NCBI GenBank assembly: GCA_035079005.1
Contig: CM068706.1
Coordinates: forward strand, 23,733,272-23,797,271
Direction of reading: 5' to 3'
Source of the DNA: Fraxinus americana
Lineage: Eukaryota > Streptophyta > Magnoliopsida > Lamiales > Oleaceae
Length of the DNA: 64,000 bases
Position numbers and translations under genes: made by a program
Shown here: in pieces, positions 10,540 to 22,337 of the stretch
How positions within the stretch are numbered: position 1 is the stretch's first letter
How the letters are laid out: every line of letters begins with the position of its first letter
Notes under the pieces: generated by a model
What the model was told of the DNA's origin: nothing
The model's database searches: none
What the model saw: only the letters and a program-made list of their open reading frames with translations

Positions 10540-11360
10540 AGTATGGAACATAGAGAATATGTCGTTGGAATTATGCTAACCCGTAGTCAAGCTAATGCTC
10601 GAGCATCCAAAACAGAATCATTATCGCCCACATGTCCCTCGCCAGCGCCAGTCTGCCACTCGAGCGACGATATTTTTCGAGAAACCTAGTTCGTGATTTT
10701 CAAGAGTTATATTTATCCTATACTACCACAATGCCTCTATATTATAAATATCCAAGCCCCACTTTGTGAAAAAGTGTGGTGGATCATTATTTTCTACCTT
10801 CATAACATCTTTTGAGGATCACCCAACAATTCTACATTTTGAGATCAAACAACGATAAGTTGGAAAAAACATCAAAATCAAATAATCCAAAACATCACTT
10901 CCTAATTATAATCAGGAATGTACTTTCTCAATAGTTTTCAGAGATTGCTGAAAATTGAACTAAAAACACAAGAAGAATACAAGAACATGTGTTCTTGGTG
11001 ATTCACAGGAATTAGATAATTTCAGAAGATCGGAGCAAGTGTGAGTGAATTACAATTCATCGGGTCTTCAAGATTGCAAGAATTAGATCAACGAATCTAG
11101 TGAGTTTCCAGGTTGGATCATATTGTAAGTTTTTATTATCTATAGTTGAATTACTGGCTTGATTCGGAAATTTTTAATCGTGTAAAGGATTTTCTTCATC
11201 AACAAATCTTGTGTTATTTCATACTTTATTTACTAATGTAGCAAATAAACATAGGATAAAATTGACTTAATTGACTAAATATTTAGAATAATTAAAATGT
11301 GACTTGTTATTAATTGGTAATTTTAATTCCGCGTTATTCACATATTTACCTCCTCCAGGT
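10540..11360 (+). repeat. copia-type LTR remnant
   Basis: Features in order are a GC-richer block with alternating CTCGAGCGAC/GCCAGCGCC motifs (10600-10690), of the kind also found at 8110-8150 and 25820-25890 in copia LTR starts; a TATA-like TATTATAAATATCC at about 10740; and a downstream stretch (10980-11130) around GTGTTCTTGGTGATTCA and CAAGTGTGAGTGAATTAC typical of copia R/U5 sequence. No matching partner was found in the window, so it is a solo LTR or fragment. Both ends are approximate. Confidence 0.4.
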
Positions 11361-11985
11361 GATTTTAGAGTCGAACTCGTAATTTACAATATATTTCAAG
11401 AATAATAATATTCAATTTTACTAGAGTTCATCATTTATGTAGAAATGGGATCATTGCCACATTTTTCAATGAAGTCATGGTGCAATTTTATTAGTTTTAT
11501 AACTTGTCGAAAATTCCAATAAAGATAAATAACTTTAACATACATATTACATAGCATTATTCATATTCCAAATTGTTTATATACAAAGAATAATACTACT
11601 TGTAGTTGTTCATTATCGTGATCACCCTACGTTATGACGACTAAGGTAGTCGTGTATTAATGATCCAATCTTGGAAGGGACGAAGCTACTTTATAGCAGT
11701 ATTTATGGTAGAGTGGCACATGATATGCTACACTTTATTATGGAAAGTAGGTTGTAGATGCTAGCTAGGGCGTACCACATTCATATCTGATACATAATTT
11801 TGCTTCCCACTTTAATTTTCTTTTCAATATTTTCTTCTTTATAGTTCCTTTTACGACATGTCCATGCAAATACGTTAAATATGGAGACTTTGATTCCATG
11901 ATTTTGTCTGTAAAGATTAATTTGGATCGGTTTTCAAACACTTGAAGCATCGCGAAAAAAAATATTTCAATTCAAAATTGATAAT
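11361..11985. other. unassigned intergenic sequence
   Basis: No gene or repeat was recognised. A minus-strand frame of about 60 codons at 11765-11950 has no recognisable motif. Confidence 0.4.
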
Positions 11986-12890
11986 TGAGGATAGATAGTA
12001 TTTACATAGGAGAGTGTTATGCTAAATTACAAGTGCTAATTATCATTTTCACTTGCACAAATTGTATACTGAATTAATTAAATTCTAGCCAACTTAAGAA
12101 ACGCAAACATAAATGGAAGTACTTTTGATTTCACTAATTAATCCATTCTCACAAATTTATATTCTGATTCAAATGTTGTGTTGCCGATCAATAAATTCAA
12201 GTTAAAATATTAAAGTTCGTCACTCGAGTGCTAGTTTATAGCCTATTCCTAAGTATAGAACTTTTGTTCTAAACTAATAATTTGATGCATAAATGAGTAG
12301 GAGAACTGCAAGATATCTCAAATTAATAACCAATTCATGAAAAGCAATCTCTCGATCTAACATGCAAATATATGTAATGATAATAAATCAATCAACCAAA
12401 TTTAAATAAATTATAAGAAAAAATCAACAATAATGAATTAAAACACAAGTAGAAGTCAATTAGGTAGACCATTAATCCTAACAAATAATTTAAATAGGAA
12501 CCATTTAATAGAAAACCACAAATATTAATTAGAAGACATTGCATGACAATTAAAGAAAACAAAAATAAATATATTGTTGTCCGCAACATGTGCGGTTTCT
12601 TCAAAAAAGGGCCACGAAGAAATTGAGGTGCCCATAAGGCTGTGTGGCCGCAGAGCCATGCAGTGTGCACAATTTGCACCTTATGTTTTTGAACTTTCAA
12701 ATTTGATTTTGCTCCCTAACTCGAATTTTCTCATTTTCTTCTCTTCAATCATGAATGCCCGACTTTGTTTAGTCATCAACAATTTAGCTCCTTTTTGGCC
12801 CATTTTTCACTCGAATATCTCCAAACACAAAAGTTTACCTAATAATACAAATACAAAATAATTCAATAGAAATGTAGCTTTCAAACTTGA
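11986..12890 (-). repeat. probable gypsy (Athila-like) LTR remnant, reverse orientation
   Basis: Read on the minus strand, the right part (about 12890-12560) has the same layout as the beginning of the Athila LTR at 193: a block around TTTGTATTTGTATTATTAGG, then phrases such as GGAGCTAAATTG and further wording of the LTR body. The left part (12560-11990) reads like U5/leader sequence of such elements. No primer-binding site or internal region follows. It is probably a truncated solo LTR of a different family. Confidence 0.35.
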
Positions 12891-12893
12891 CAA

Positions 12894-13224
12894 TTATGTA
12901 TCAAGGTCAAAAATAAATGTAGAATATAAATTCGGAATAACTGCTGAGCAACTTAGAGGTACTGCACTGGCAGCATCTGTATGATGGTTTTTTTTTTTAC
13001 CAATGCCCAATGAAAATGTATAATTCTCCGGCAGTTTTTCTCTATATACATAGCACGGTTGATATATATTTATCTGATTTTCCAAAGAACAATCCAACCA
13101 ACAAGCCAAGTACGAACCAATCTATCTCCGAAGATAGATCATGCAGTGGATAAACAGGCCAGAAGAAGCATTCGTTGTCGAGTCTAAGGACTCGAAAGCA
13201 ATAGTTCATATTTGCTCTTTTCAA
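12894..13224 (-). other. possible decayed membrane-protein exon
   Basis: Two overlapping minus-strand frames (13224-13042 and 13109-12894) can be read as one sequence with a frame change near 13100-13050. The first contains CFFWPVYPLHDLSSEIDW followed by the hydrophobic FVLGLLVGLFFG, which could be a membrane segment. I do not recognise the family. It may be a gene relic, an exon of an unmodelled gene, or chance. Confidence 0.2.
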
Positions 13225-14340
13225 ATTTTCCTTTTTAAAAGATTACAAAATGCAAAATAATTACAAAAAATTAGCACAGTAAAATACCTCAATTAACTTT
13301 ACACCTCTATCGAGAGGGTTGCCACTGGCTTCCATATCAGTCTTTTACACACACATGGGCACATGGATATTTTCTAGCAAAGAAGCAAGCATGTTTGGGA
13401 GGTAATTTTTTTTTTTTTATAATCTCTCTTAGTTAAATATATTTTTATTCACATATTTTGTAAGTTTCGTAACTATTATTACAATCCGCAGATTCCACAA
13501 CTTATAATCGCTTAATTTTAATTTAATCACTTACGAAGCATGCAAAAGCCTACAATTCAATTCATGAACCTTTAGGCATTGGAAAAAGAATAAAGATAGA
13601 CCTTTACGTTATACTGAATAAATAAAGAAACAAATTAAATAGCCAGAGACTTTCTATTTATAAAGAATGTCTTATATGTAGTAGAAATGATTTTTAAATT
13701 TAGACACTAAATTTTTTTATAAACTCCAACTATAATCTCTATTTCTGCTCTTCATTTTTCCTTTTTTATGAACATTTATTGATTATTCCTTATTTTCTAT
13801 TTAACATATTTTTTTGTAATATTAATGATCAATTACTTTAAATGTGAGTTGGAATAGAGTGATTATATTCCCAGCACATGTTTTTTTTATAACTATACTA
13901 CATTTTAATTTAATTGAATGTTATTAACCTTTATTCATTATTAAACTTATATCCTTAAATTTTTTCTACGTCATATTCTTATTTTTAATATTTTATTAAT
14001 TAGAGAATATTGTTCTTGATCATGATTTATTTTTTGGTAAATATTTTTAACGTGCTTTAAAATTAAGGTAAAAAATTTAATCGCATTTTTGCATTATTAT
14101 TTTTTTATTATGTAAAAATACAATGTACAAATAAATCTTTTTACTATATCTTAAAGAAAATTTTGGAGAGAAACACTAATCGGGAATAATTTATGTTAAT
14201 TTGAGAATAAGAATGTGATGAAGAAAGTTTGAAACATAAATGAGATAATGTGTAAAGGTTATGAACTTTACATAAAATTAAAATGTAGTTTAGTTATTAA
14301 AAAAAAATGTGGTGTGAATATGTCCAGTGGAGATGCTCAA
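13225..14340. other. AT-rich upstream region of the OVATE gene
   Basis: Very AT-rich with many T-runs and no recognisable coding region. It presumably contains the distal promoter of the gene at 14453; no specific operator could be named. Confidence 0.45.
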
Positions 14341-14346
14341 TTGCCA

Positions 14347-14356
14347 TTTATAAATA
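14347..14356 (+). promoter_or_regulatory. TATA box of the OVATE gene
   Basis: The sequence TTTATAAATA lies 97-106 bases upstream of the ATG at 14453, a usual distance for a plant TATA box with a 5' leader of about 65-75 bases. Confidence 0.55.
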
Positions 14357-14452
14357 TTCATGTACATGTGCTATTCTATTCTAATGCCTGTGGCCATACA
14401 ATATTTCTCCCTTTTGTCCACACTATAACAGTTTCTCACAAAGGAAAAAAAA

Positions 14453-15028
14453 ATGTCCAACGTCCTCTGGAAAAGTTTCAATCTCTGTTTTGCCAAATTC
14501 AAGTGCCTCCCCACCATCACTTTTTCGTCGCAGCCGCCACTGAAGGAAGAAGAAAAAGAAGTTGAGCAAAATCCTAAAAACCCTTCAGCCTTAATCAAGA
14601 ATTTCAATTCTCTCTTTGATCATCATTTGAATGATTCTGATACTGATACTGATTCCATTCCTGACTTTGCTCCTGTCCTCGCCTCCCAACGCTTCTTCTT
14701 CTCCTGCCCCGGCCGCTCCAACGCAATCATTGAGCCACCAGAATCCCCACCACGGCAGGCGGTAGTCGATGGCGGAGTTGCGATTCAGACCTACTCTCTA
14801 AACCCGTATGCAGAATTCAGAAAATCAATGCAGGAAATGATTGAAGAGCGTGAGTTTACAGATGTTGAGGCCGATTTCGAGTTCTTGCATGAGCTTCTTT
14901 TATGTTATTTAACGTTAAACCCTAAACACAACCACAAGTTCATTATTGGTGCATTTTCTGACGTCATTGTATCGCTTATGTCGTCGTCACCATCTGTCGA
15001 TGACTTTTGCTGGAAAACTCAAGGCTAG
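14453..15028 (+). CDS. OVATE family protein (OFP), transcriptional repressor
   Basis: A single uninterrupted exon of 191 codons, in keeping with the intronless plant OFP genes. The N-terminal half (residues 1-108) is low-complexity and poorly conserved, with an acidic DSDTDTDS stretch at 61-68. The C-terminal OVATE domain spans about 109-175: VAIQTYSLNPYAEFRKSMQEM, then FEFLHELLLCYLTLNPKHNH and FIIGAFSDVIVSL. In the family this domain binds TALE homeodomain proteins (KNOX/BELL) and the proteins act as nuclear repressors shaping organ growth. The ATG at 14453 is the first in the frame and follows an A-rich context. A TATA box is at 14347. The start MSNVLWKSFNLCF fits small OFPs of the OFP12/13/16 type, but I cannot assign the orthologue. 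Transposon density is lower around it. Confidence 0.85.
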   Translation: MSNVLWKSFNLCFAKFKCLPTITFSSQPPLKEEEKEVEQNPKNPSALIKNFNSLFDHHLNDSDTDTDSIPDFAPVLASQRFFFSCPGRSNAIIEPPESPPRQAVVDGGVAIQTYSLNPYAEFRKSMQEMIEEREFTDVEADFEFLHELLLCYLTLNPKHNHKFIIGAFSDVIVSLMSSSPSVDDFCWKTQG

Positions 15029-15320
15029 AAGCATTGGACCACCACTTCTCGGCGGTTGGTTTGAATTTTTTTTCCACTTTTTATTTAAGAATACATTTGA
15101 AAATGGGGTTATCTTGTTTGTTTATTTTTTCAGAAGATTTTATATTTGGTAGATGTAAATATAAGTTATTGAAATTATTAAACGATGGACGTGTCATTTA
15201 ATGATAAGTTATTAGTCGAGATTTGAATGAAGTTGAAGAAGCCACCTGCTCCTGAAAATATCCACATAGCGTGTCTCCACTCAATAGGATCATAGCACTT
15301 TTTGGCATCCTGTAGTTAAA

Positions 15321-15575
15321 GTGGGAGTACGTACTGACAACTCCAAAACAGTGCTCCATAAGAAAATTCATTATATGAGTCATGCTACACTTTTGGTTTG
15401 CCTACTATTCCTAGGATTTTTGAGAGAAGCTTGTAGTCTAAACTTACAGAGGCTTGAAATTTTGCAACTTGTGAGCAAGAATGTTCCAAGGGACTTTGAA
15501 AGAAGAACAATGATGAGCAAAATTAGAAGATTAGTATATGAATTCCCTCGCTTTCTTTCCAAAGCCCCGCATTAG
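15321..15575 (+). other. unassigned small ORF, possible gene fragment
   Basis: The last 45 codons before the stop, LNLQRLEILQLVSKNVPRD and RTMMSKIRRLVYEFPRFLS, look like real protein: amphipathic helices with balanced charge, unlike the random frames around it. The first 40 codons are less convincing and include a hydrophobic stretch (TLLVCLLFLGF) that could be intron-derived. A segment at 15217-15270 reads DLNEVEEATCS in another frame. I do not recognise the family. It lies 290 bp after the OVATE gene on the same strand and may be a terminal exon of a gene fragment. Confidence 0.3.
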
Positions 15576-15971
15576 CACAAGCCAAGCTACTCATGCAAAG
15601 CAGCTAACTTTGAGACAACTAAGGGCGAACTTCGAACTAGAACTAATGGATTACTACACAAATTTTTTACACATATAGAGTTATCAATTTTTCACTGGTA
15701 ATTAGCAAAAAAAAAGAAAAAAAAAGTTGCCAATCAACAGCACCTGCAAAAATTCTTGTGAAAACAAACCATGTACTCATAGCTTTTTTATTAACATATT
15801 TGATCAAACATTTTCCAACAAAATACTATTCTAAAATGTATGTTGACCCAAAAATGGGACTCAAACGGATATCTTATGCTACCCAGAATATTGTCATAAT
15901 AAAAGCATATTTTTTTCTCGTGCAGGGAACATGATTTTTCAATTAAATATTAATTATATTTTAAACACTAT
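15576..15971. other. intergenic sequence
   Basis: No gene or structured element was recognised between the small ORF and the MITE at 15975. Confidence 0.45.
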
Positions 15972-15974
15972 TAA

Positions 15975-16175
15975 GCCCAGTTTGACAATCATTAAAAATA
16001 AAAATTTTTTTTCCTCAAAACTCATTTCCAACCACACATTATCATAATAAAATATTATGTACGTAAATCCAAAACTTTTTTATATTTTTTAACCACACAT
16101 TCTCCAAAAAATCACCATTCCAAAACTCATTTTCCAAAAAAAAAAAATCATTTTTAATGGTTGTCAAATAGGGGC
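15975..16175. mobile_element. Tourist-like MITE with TAA target duplication
   Basis: A 201-bp element with imperfect terminal inverted repeats of about 24 bp: GCCCAGTTTGACAATCATTA on the left, and GCCCCTATTTGACAACCATT as reverse complement of the right end. TAA is duplicated at 15972-15974 and 16176-16178. TWA duplications and G/C-starting TIRs fit PIF/Harbinger (Tourist) MITEs. The interior is A/T-rich and has no coding capacity. Confidence 0.75.
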
Positions 16176-16178
16176 TAA

Positions 16179-17114
16179 GTTTAGTTCCATCCTTAATCTT
16201 GTAGTGATATGATTCAATTCACTTTTTAATTCATATTTAGTTTTTTAGATTTTTTTTTTAAAAAAAAAACACCATTGTTTAGTCCTCAATATTTAACATA
16301 TATAGGATTAGCATGACTGATTGCAAAATTGCATGCATGTCGAACAAAAACATATAAATTAAACGTTACAAATTTTGTTACAAGATGATTCGCTTTGGTC
16401 TAAAGAATGCTCGAACGATGTATATGCTACCTTTGATCTACAAAATACCTATGCTAATTGGTGGATGTGTCATGCATGTTAATTAGTCTGTGTTGATTAG
16501 GGACAATTGGGGAACAATTTAGAAGAATCCAATAAAGAGATCCAACTACCATCCCATCAAAATGATGACAATTTAATAATGTAATTACCTAGTTGATTAA
16601 GTTAAGTAATTACCTAATTCCTAAAACAATAAAAATTATTTAATTCTGATCAGTAACCTTTTTCTCAGGTTTAGGTAGGATTTGCATATAAAGAAAAAGT
16701 TTTTCAATTTTCACCAACTATTTCGGGGGAGAGTGAGCTTGCATTTAGACAAACTGCGTTTCACTAAATTGTTTTATTTTCACTTAATCCCTATATGCTT
16801 AACTAGTTGATTAACACCCATTATTATAAGAACAATGATTGCTCCTTCTAATAAGGTTAACTTTTTAAGATAATATCAAAGTACAAAAGGTTTAGACAAA
16901 CAATTGGTTTCGTTTATAGTTCAAGAAAATAGTGAAATATCAAGATTGAATTTCGCAAATGAGGCACTATCTCGAGGGTCATAATCAATATATAAGTCTT
17001 ATGCTATTTCTCTTAACAATATTATCATATTTAGGTGGAACCAAGAATTAGGAGATGGCACGGGTTGGTTTTGGCCTCAACCCATGACCGTCCTTGAGAT
17101 TTTGAGGTCCTATA
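16179..17114. other. intergenic sequence
   Basis: AT-rich with no recognisable coding region. The sequence around 16560-16620 (repeated AATTACCTA) is low-complexity. Confidence 0.4.
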
Positions 17115-17122
17115 TGACTCAT

Positions 17123-17239
17123 CACTTATGAATCCAGCTCTCGGTGAGTATCGGCGGTTGTCCGTATTGACTCCGTAAAAAAAAATTCCTTTATAATGGA
17201 CAGCCGCCCGTGCTCACCTCTCATACTGGATCGTCACTG
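17123..17239. mobile_element. fold-back hAT-type MITE
   Basis: 117 bp, nearly entirely an imperfect inverted repeat: GAATCCAGCTCTCGGTGAGT on the left pairs with the reverse complement of the right end, GATCCAGTATGAGAGGTGAG, and CGGCGGTTGTCC pairs with GGACAGCCGCC. It is bounded by the perfect 8-bp duplication TGACTCAT (17115-17122 and 17240-17247). Its ends are CA...TG. These features fit a hAT-derived MITE. Confidence 0.7.
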
Positions 17240-17247
17240 TGACTCAT

Positions 17248-17682
17248 TATTATGATGCCTTTAAACATAAATTTTTTTCAAACGAAAATATAATTAAATA
17301 TTTAAATAAATAATAATTTATATTTTAAACGAAATTTTGGTACAATCCAAAAGATGCAACAAAAAAATTGTATCTAAAAATTCAGAGAGACTAGGATAAC
17401 ATAATATTTAGTAAAATTATCCCCTTTATGAAAAAATATTATCATATTGTAAGTAATAATCTCCATGAATTATTAATTGAGAAACCCGAGTAAGGTACAA
17501 CTTAGAAAACTTTAGAAGTTTAAGGGATTTATGAAAAAGTCTTTAAGAACTATAATTTGAAGTCTTGGGAATGTTGCAATGATGACTCATAAGGAGAAGA
17601 GTGATTTTCAGTTCTTAAACTTGAGATGAGGCTTTAGATATAGAAAGTTCAAAATTTAGGAATTAGACTGCAAAATAGAGAG

Positions 17683-17751
<69 letters not shown>

Positions 17752-18400
17752 ATAATATGAACAGTTAAGATTATTTAGTAATGAAAAGCATAACTAGATT
17801 CTAAGGATTTTGAATCGAGAACTTTTTAATAATTTTGAGATCTTAAGGGATTAAAGTGAAAATAAGTTTCGAAGTCAATAATGTATTTGAACCAAATGAG
17901 TATTTATTGGTCGATCGAGAACTATCCTACAAATATTGAACTCATTTCGAAACCCGTAATAAATGGTATATTATGGACTCGAAAAAAAGTTAATTTGGAT
18001 AAATCAATTTGTAGTTATAACTCATTAAAGTAAAATACTTAAAATGTAATATTAGTTTCTAAATGAAACCATATTACCATAACAATATTGGGTTAATTTA
18101 ATAGCGAATAATTAATCATGTATATTAAATTCGGAAAAAAAGTTATTTTGAATAAGCTCAAACTAAGTTAGAATTGATAAAAAAAATTATTGTTAAATGA
18201 ATTTTTAAGTAATTCATGTTAGTTATTTTAGTTGGCCTTCTACCATGTAGTTTCTTGGGAAAATTAGGTCCAGTACGCCTTAGGCACCATAAAATTGATT
18301 AATGCACTTAGTCTTTTAATATTTCTTTCTCACGTATTAATTACGGTACAAACTTTTAGGTATAAAAAGAAAAATATTTAAGCCTTCATTTCAAAACCCT
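17248..18400. other. intergenic AT-rich sequence
   Basis: No gene recognised. It includes the (AT)n run listed separately. Confidence 0.4.
17684..17747. repeat. (AT)n microsatellite
   Basis: A pure AT dinucleotide run of about 31 units. Confidence 0.98.
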
Positions 18401-19350
18401 TCTCTTCCAAGATCACCTCTAACTGTCCCAATTCCTCATCTCTCGTTGCCTTCGCCTCCCTCAAATTCCCTGCGGCACTAATACTTCAAATCCTTGAAAT
18501 CGCACATCACTCCCAAAAAATATGATTATTTATTTAATTGTCAAAATTGTGTGAATTATTTTTGTAACTATGGCGCAAAAAAATAGAAAAAAGCAGAGAT
18601 GGAATTCAAGTTGTGCTGGAGACCATCACACTTTGTGTTAAACGTGGCGTTACAGGTAATTTCTTTTGCGCCGCCATGGTAAAAGAAGATTTCTTCTTTG
18701 GGAGTTGGGAAGGGGGGAGTTCATGGGAGTCAACTTGTATATGTTTATTTGCTTGTATTTTGTGGACCATTTGTAGTTTGATGGGTTTATCTATATGCAG
18801 CCAACTGGTAGTTTACGTTAGTTTCTCCCTAAAATATTGCAGGGTTTACTTCACTTTGTTGATCTTAACAAGTTCAAGAGTAATGAAGACTTTGTTCAGA
18901 ATTAATGAGAAGAAGGTACAATACTTCATCAATAAAAAGTTAAATCAAATGCCAAACATTTAAGATCCTACAAATTAGACAAAACTTGACTCATCAATTG
19001 TATATCTATTCTAAGAAGAAACAAGAGAAGAATTATAACAGAGACAATTAATGGGTGTCAAAGGAAAGGGATTCGTGATATATCGATGAGGTAGGTCCAA
19101 TTATTTGTCTACAATGAGGCTCGAGAAGAAAATTTGACAGATAAAGGCTTAATATTTAACTCTCAGGCGGGGCTACATATGCTCAAGAGATTCCAAATTA
19201 CGATTCGGCCACGGCAAGCTCCAAGATTTAAACCAGTTCAATGGAGGCCTCCTTTCTATGGCTAGGAAAAAGTTATTGCAAATGGAGCGACATGTGGAAG
19301 CCCGGGGTTAGAAAGGAAATGGAGGTGTATTCCAAATGGAGGTCTAATTT
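18401..19350 (+). other. unassigned region with weak gene-fragment features
   Basis: A C/T-rich, leader-like stretch (18395-18480) precedes an ATG at 18599 that reads MEFKLCWRPSHFVLNVALQ up to a possible splice donor (CAG then GTAATT) at about 18656. A frame of 116 codons at 18613-18963 shows a hydrophobic centre but no recognised motif. No consistent gene model could be built; it may be a decayed gene fragment. Confidence 0.2.
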
Positions 19351-19866
19351 GTAGGATTTAGGGATGTCAATGGGCCGAGCCGAGCCGGCTCGGCCCATAC
19401 CCACACGAGCTCGGCTCGTGCTCGTGGCTCGTTTCCAACGAGCCGAGGTTAAGCTCGACTCGTGCTCGAGCTCGCCCAAGGCGAGCCGCTCGCTCGTGCC
19501 CACGAGCCTGCTCGTGGCTCATCTAAATTTATTTATTTATTTTTTTGCTAATTTTCTTCTCCTAACATTCTATAATCACCTCCTACATTTTTTTTAAAAT
19601 AATAAGAACAAAATTTTATTTGTTGAGTTTTGTTTTTTGTTTACCCTTTTATATTTTATTAAACATAAAATATACACATTTTATAAATAATTTTTTTAAA
19701 AAATAAACCCTCCTCCTTTATCCGAGCTTGGGACCGACTACTTCAATTTCAAGTAGGCGGAGTTAAAAATTGTACACGAACAACTTGTTACGCGTACAAT
19801 TTTTTAAAAAAAAATTAAAAAGGTATGAAATAATAAAAATAAAATTTTGTGATAAATGCGGTGAAA

Positions 19867-22134
19867 TTAAATATCATTTACTTGATTACATGCAATTCCG
19901 GCATATTTATGTTGAATTCGATAATTAACGTCTTCCCAATCCTTCACACACATTAACGCTTCCAAAATATCTTCTTTTAGTCGATTCCTGACCTCGGAGA
20001 GAACCCTCTTCCCTGCACTAAAAGCAGACTCCGAAGCTACAGTGCTAACCGGAGGTGTTAATAGATCTTTTGCCATTGCATAAACTATTGGCCATCGGCG
20101 TTCGTTATTTCGCCAAAATTCAATGACCTCTTCTGAACTTTTCCCAACTGATTTGTTACTAGGCAAAGTATGACTAAAGTAATCAATTAATTCAGATGGC
20201 AACGCATTTGGATTAGACGGATTAGTACTCGAAGTTTGAGTACATGCAGTGGAAGTCAAACTACTGCTACTACTAGAGGAACCACATGCATATGCAGTTG
20301 AATCATATCTATATGAGTTCATGTTTTCGAACAAATTTAAAACTTCAGCATCGTCATCCGTTATATTAGTGAGATGAACAGTTGGAGATACACGAGTAAT
20401 ATGTGTACCTATTCGTGAAGCATATAATTCATACATTTCAGTTAACGTTTGTTCCAAATTCTTATAAGTAATAGGCATATTAAAAGTTAAAGTATTTGAA
20501 ATTTGATCAATTACAAATTTAGTACTCGATAGATTATATCGGGGGTTCCTGACGCATGTTAAAGGAAATAACATAGGCAATTCTTCCCAATATTTTCTAA
20601 ATTTTACTTCCATCGAATATATAACCGCTTCAAAATCGGGATCATTTTGAAATCTCCTAAAAGCCCTAACAGTTATATAAAGACGTTCAAGAACCATACA
20701 ACTAGTGGGATAATAAATACCAGACAATATATTTGTAGACTTATAAAAACTTGTCAAGAAATTTTTAATTTTAAAAATTACATTCCAATCGGATTCATTC
20801 AAGATGGCATCGTCTTCATCTCTAACATGCCTATTGTTATAAAATTCGGTGATAAACGCTTCATAACCTTCACATGATTTTAATAATAAGTAAGTTGAGT
20901 TCCATCTATGGCCTACGTCAGTAATAAATGTTTTAGTATGTGTATTCTCACCTTCCTCACAAAATTCCTCAAATGCTTGTTTCCTACTAGGTGTAATCGT
21001 GATATATATAAGTGTATTCCTAATTCGGTTAATTTCATCCTTCACATGTTTTAACCCGTCTTGTACTATTAAATTAAAAATGTGGCACGCACATCGAATA
21101 TGAAATAAATAACCACCGAAATCAGGTTGAAGTACTCTATACAATTTATCGATAACAACCTTATTTACAATAGCATTGTTGAACGTAAAAGAACGAATTT
21201 TACTCTCACATTTATATTCTTTAATTATGAAAATAATAGCGTTAAATATTGTTTGAGCGTTGTGCGGGTACTCAACAATTTTAAAAACAATAATTTTTTT
21301 ATGCATGACCCAAAGTGGGTCTATATAGTGTGCAGTTGCAGCTATATAACCACTCTTATTAATCATTTCCCACATATCTGAAGTTAATGATATCACACCC
21401 CCATATTTTGCTAAATCTGAAATTAATAGTTTCTTTGAATTCATAAAATATTCAATTGTATCAGACCGAAGAGTATTTCGACTTACCCCAACGTACCTTG
21501 GTTGAAGATATTGTTTGACGTAATTGACGAAATGTTGGTTGTCAGCTATTGCTAGTGGCAACTCCGCCGCGACAACGAACTTCACCATTCATGTTCAAGC
21601 TTCCTCCTCCGAATACATCCACGTAGAAAGTGGCGTAGTTGTAGCACCGGCGCTTGGAGTGCCAAACTGTAGTTGCGTTTGACCAGCTGGAAGAAGCCCA
21701 TGTTTGGCCGCACATGTTTTGTAGTGACGGTTGAGGTGGGTGGTTCCAATACCTCTTTGCCATGCCAGTCGTTGTTGGCAGTATTTACATACTGCTTTGG
21801 TTTCTGAAATTCCATCAACCACACGACCAGTTTGAACCAATTTGAAATGGTCCCAACATTTTGCCTGCTTCTTCCCCTTTCTCTTCCCTCTTGCATCGGG
21901 AATATTTAATGTAGGTTCTTCATCTTGTTCCAAATCAATCGGAACACTAGAATCAACATCAATGTCATCCAAATCAATTGGATTTGGATGACTACCTTCA
22001 CGAACGTCGAAATCTTCAATGTTTTCTGGAATTGGTAATTCATTTAGACCGGCGAATTCATTCCCAAATTGATTTTGGGCATGTGTTTCGTCTTCCATAC
22101 CGAACAAATTTTCAACAAATACTCGTGGGTCCAT
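19867..22134 (-). pseudogene. hAT transposase with two in-frame TGA codons and an altered catalytic Asp
   Basis: One frame of about 750 codons, open except for TGA at 21595-21597 and 21589-21591, one codon apart. N-terminal part (179 codons): acidic leader, basic GKRKGKKQAK at about 83-92, then a BED zinc finger (KCWDHF, CKYC and HLNRH at about 92-137) for DNA binding. C-terminal part (573 codons from the ATG at 21588): RNase-H-like catalytic domain with TSDMW (first Asp, residue 71), FTFNNAIVN where the family has a DNA motif (second catalytic Asp changed to Asn137), the CACHIFNLIVQDGL block, and the hAT dimerisation domain SESAFSAGKRVLSEVRNRL near residues 465-555. The protein would cut and paste the element in the nucleus. 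Full length for the family; no introns seen. Expression would still need stop readthrough. Confidence 0.9.
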
Positions 22135-22328
22135 TTGTGATAACAGAAATTGAATTGTAAAATCAAGATAATAATGTAAAAAAATGTAGAAACGGATTAT
22201 AGAATAAATGAATGAAATGGTTGATAATGATTTGTAAATTGTAGTAGATAGTAGAAAGTAGAGTTAAGTAAAGATTAGAGAATGAAATTGTGAAAATTTG
22301 GTGAGAAAAAATTGTTGTAATAGGTAGG

Positions 22329-22337
22329 TATTTATAG
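22329..22337 (-). promoter_or_regulatory. TATA box of the hAT transposase gene
   Basis: On the minus strand CTATAAATA lies about 195 bases upstream of the ATG at 22134, inside the right subterminal part of the element. The deleted relative at 48.6-50.1 kb keeps TTTATAAATAC at the matching place (about 49823). Confidence 0.55.

Noticed and set aside
18613..18963. 116-codon ORF as a membrane protein gene
   Set aside because: No motif, no signal sequence pattern and no support for its start; described only as unassigned.
20647..21381. Plus-strand ORFs inside the hAT element
   Set aside because: Antisense shadows of the transposase frame.
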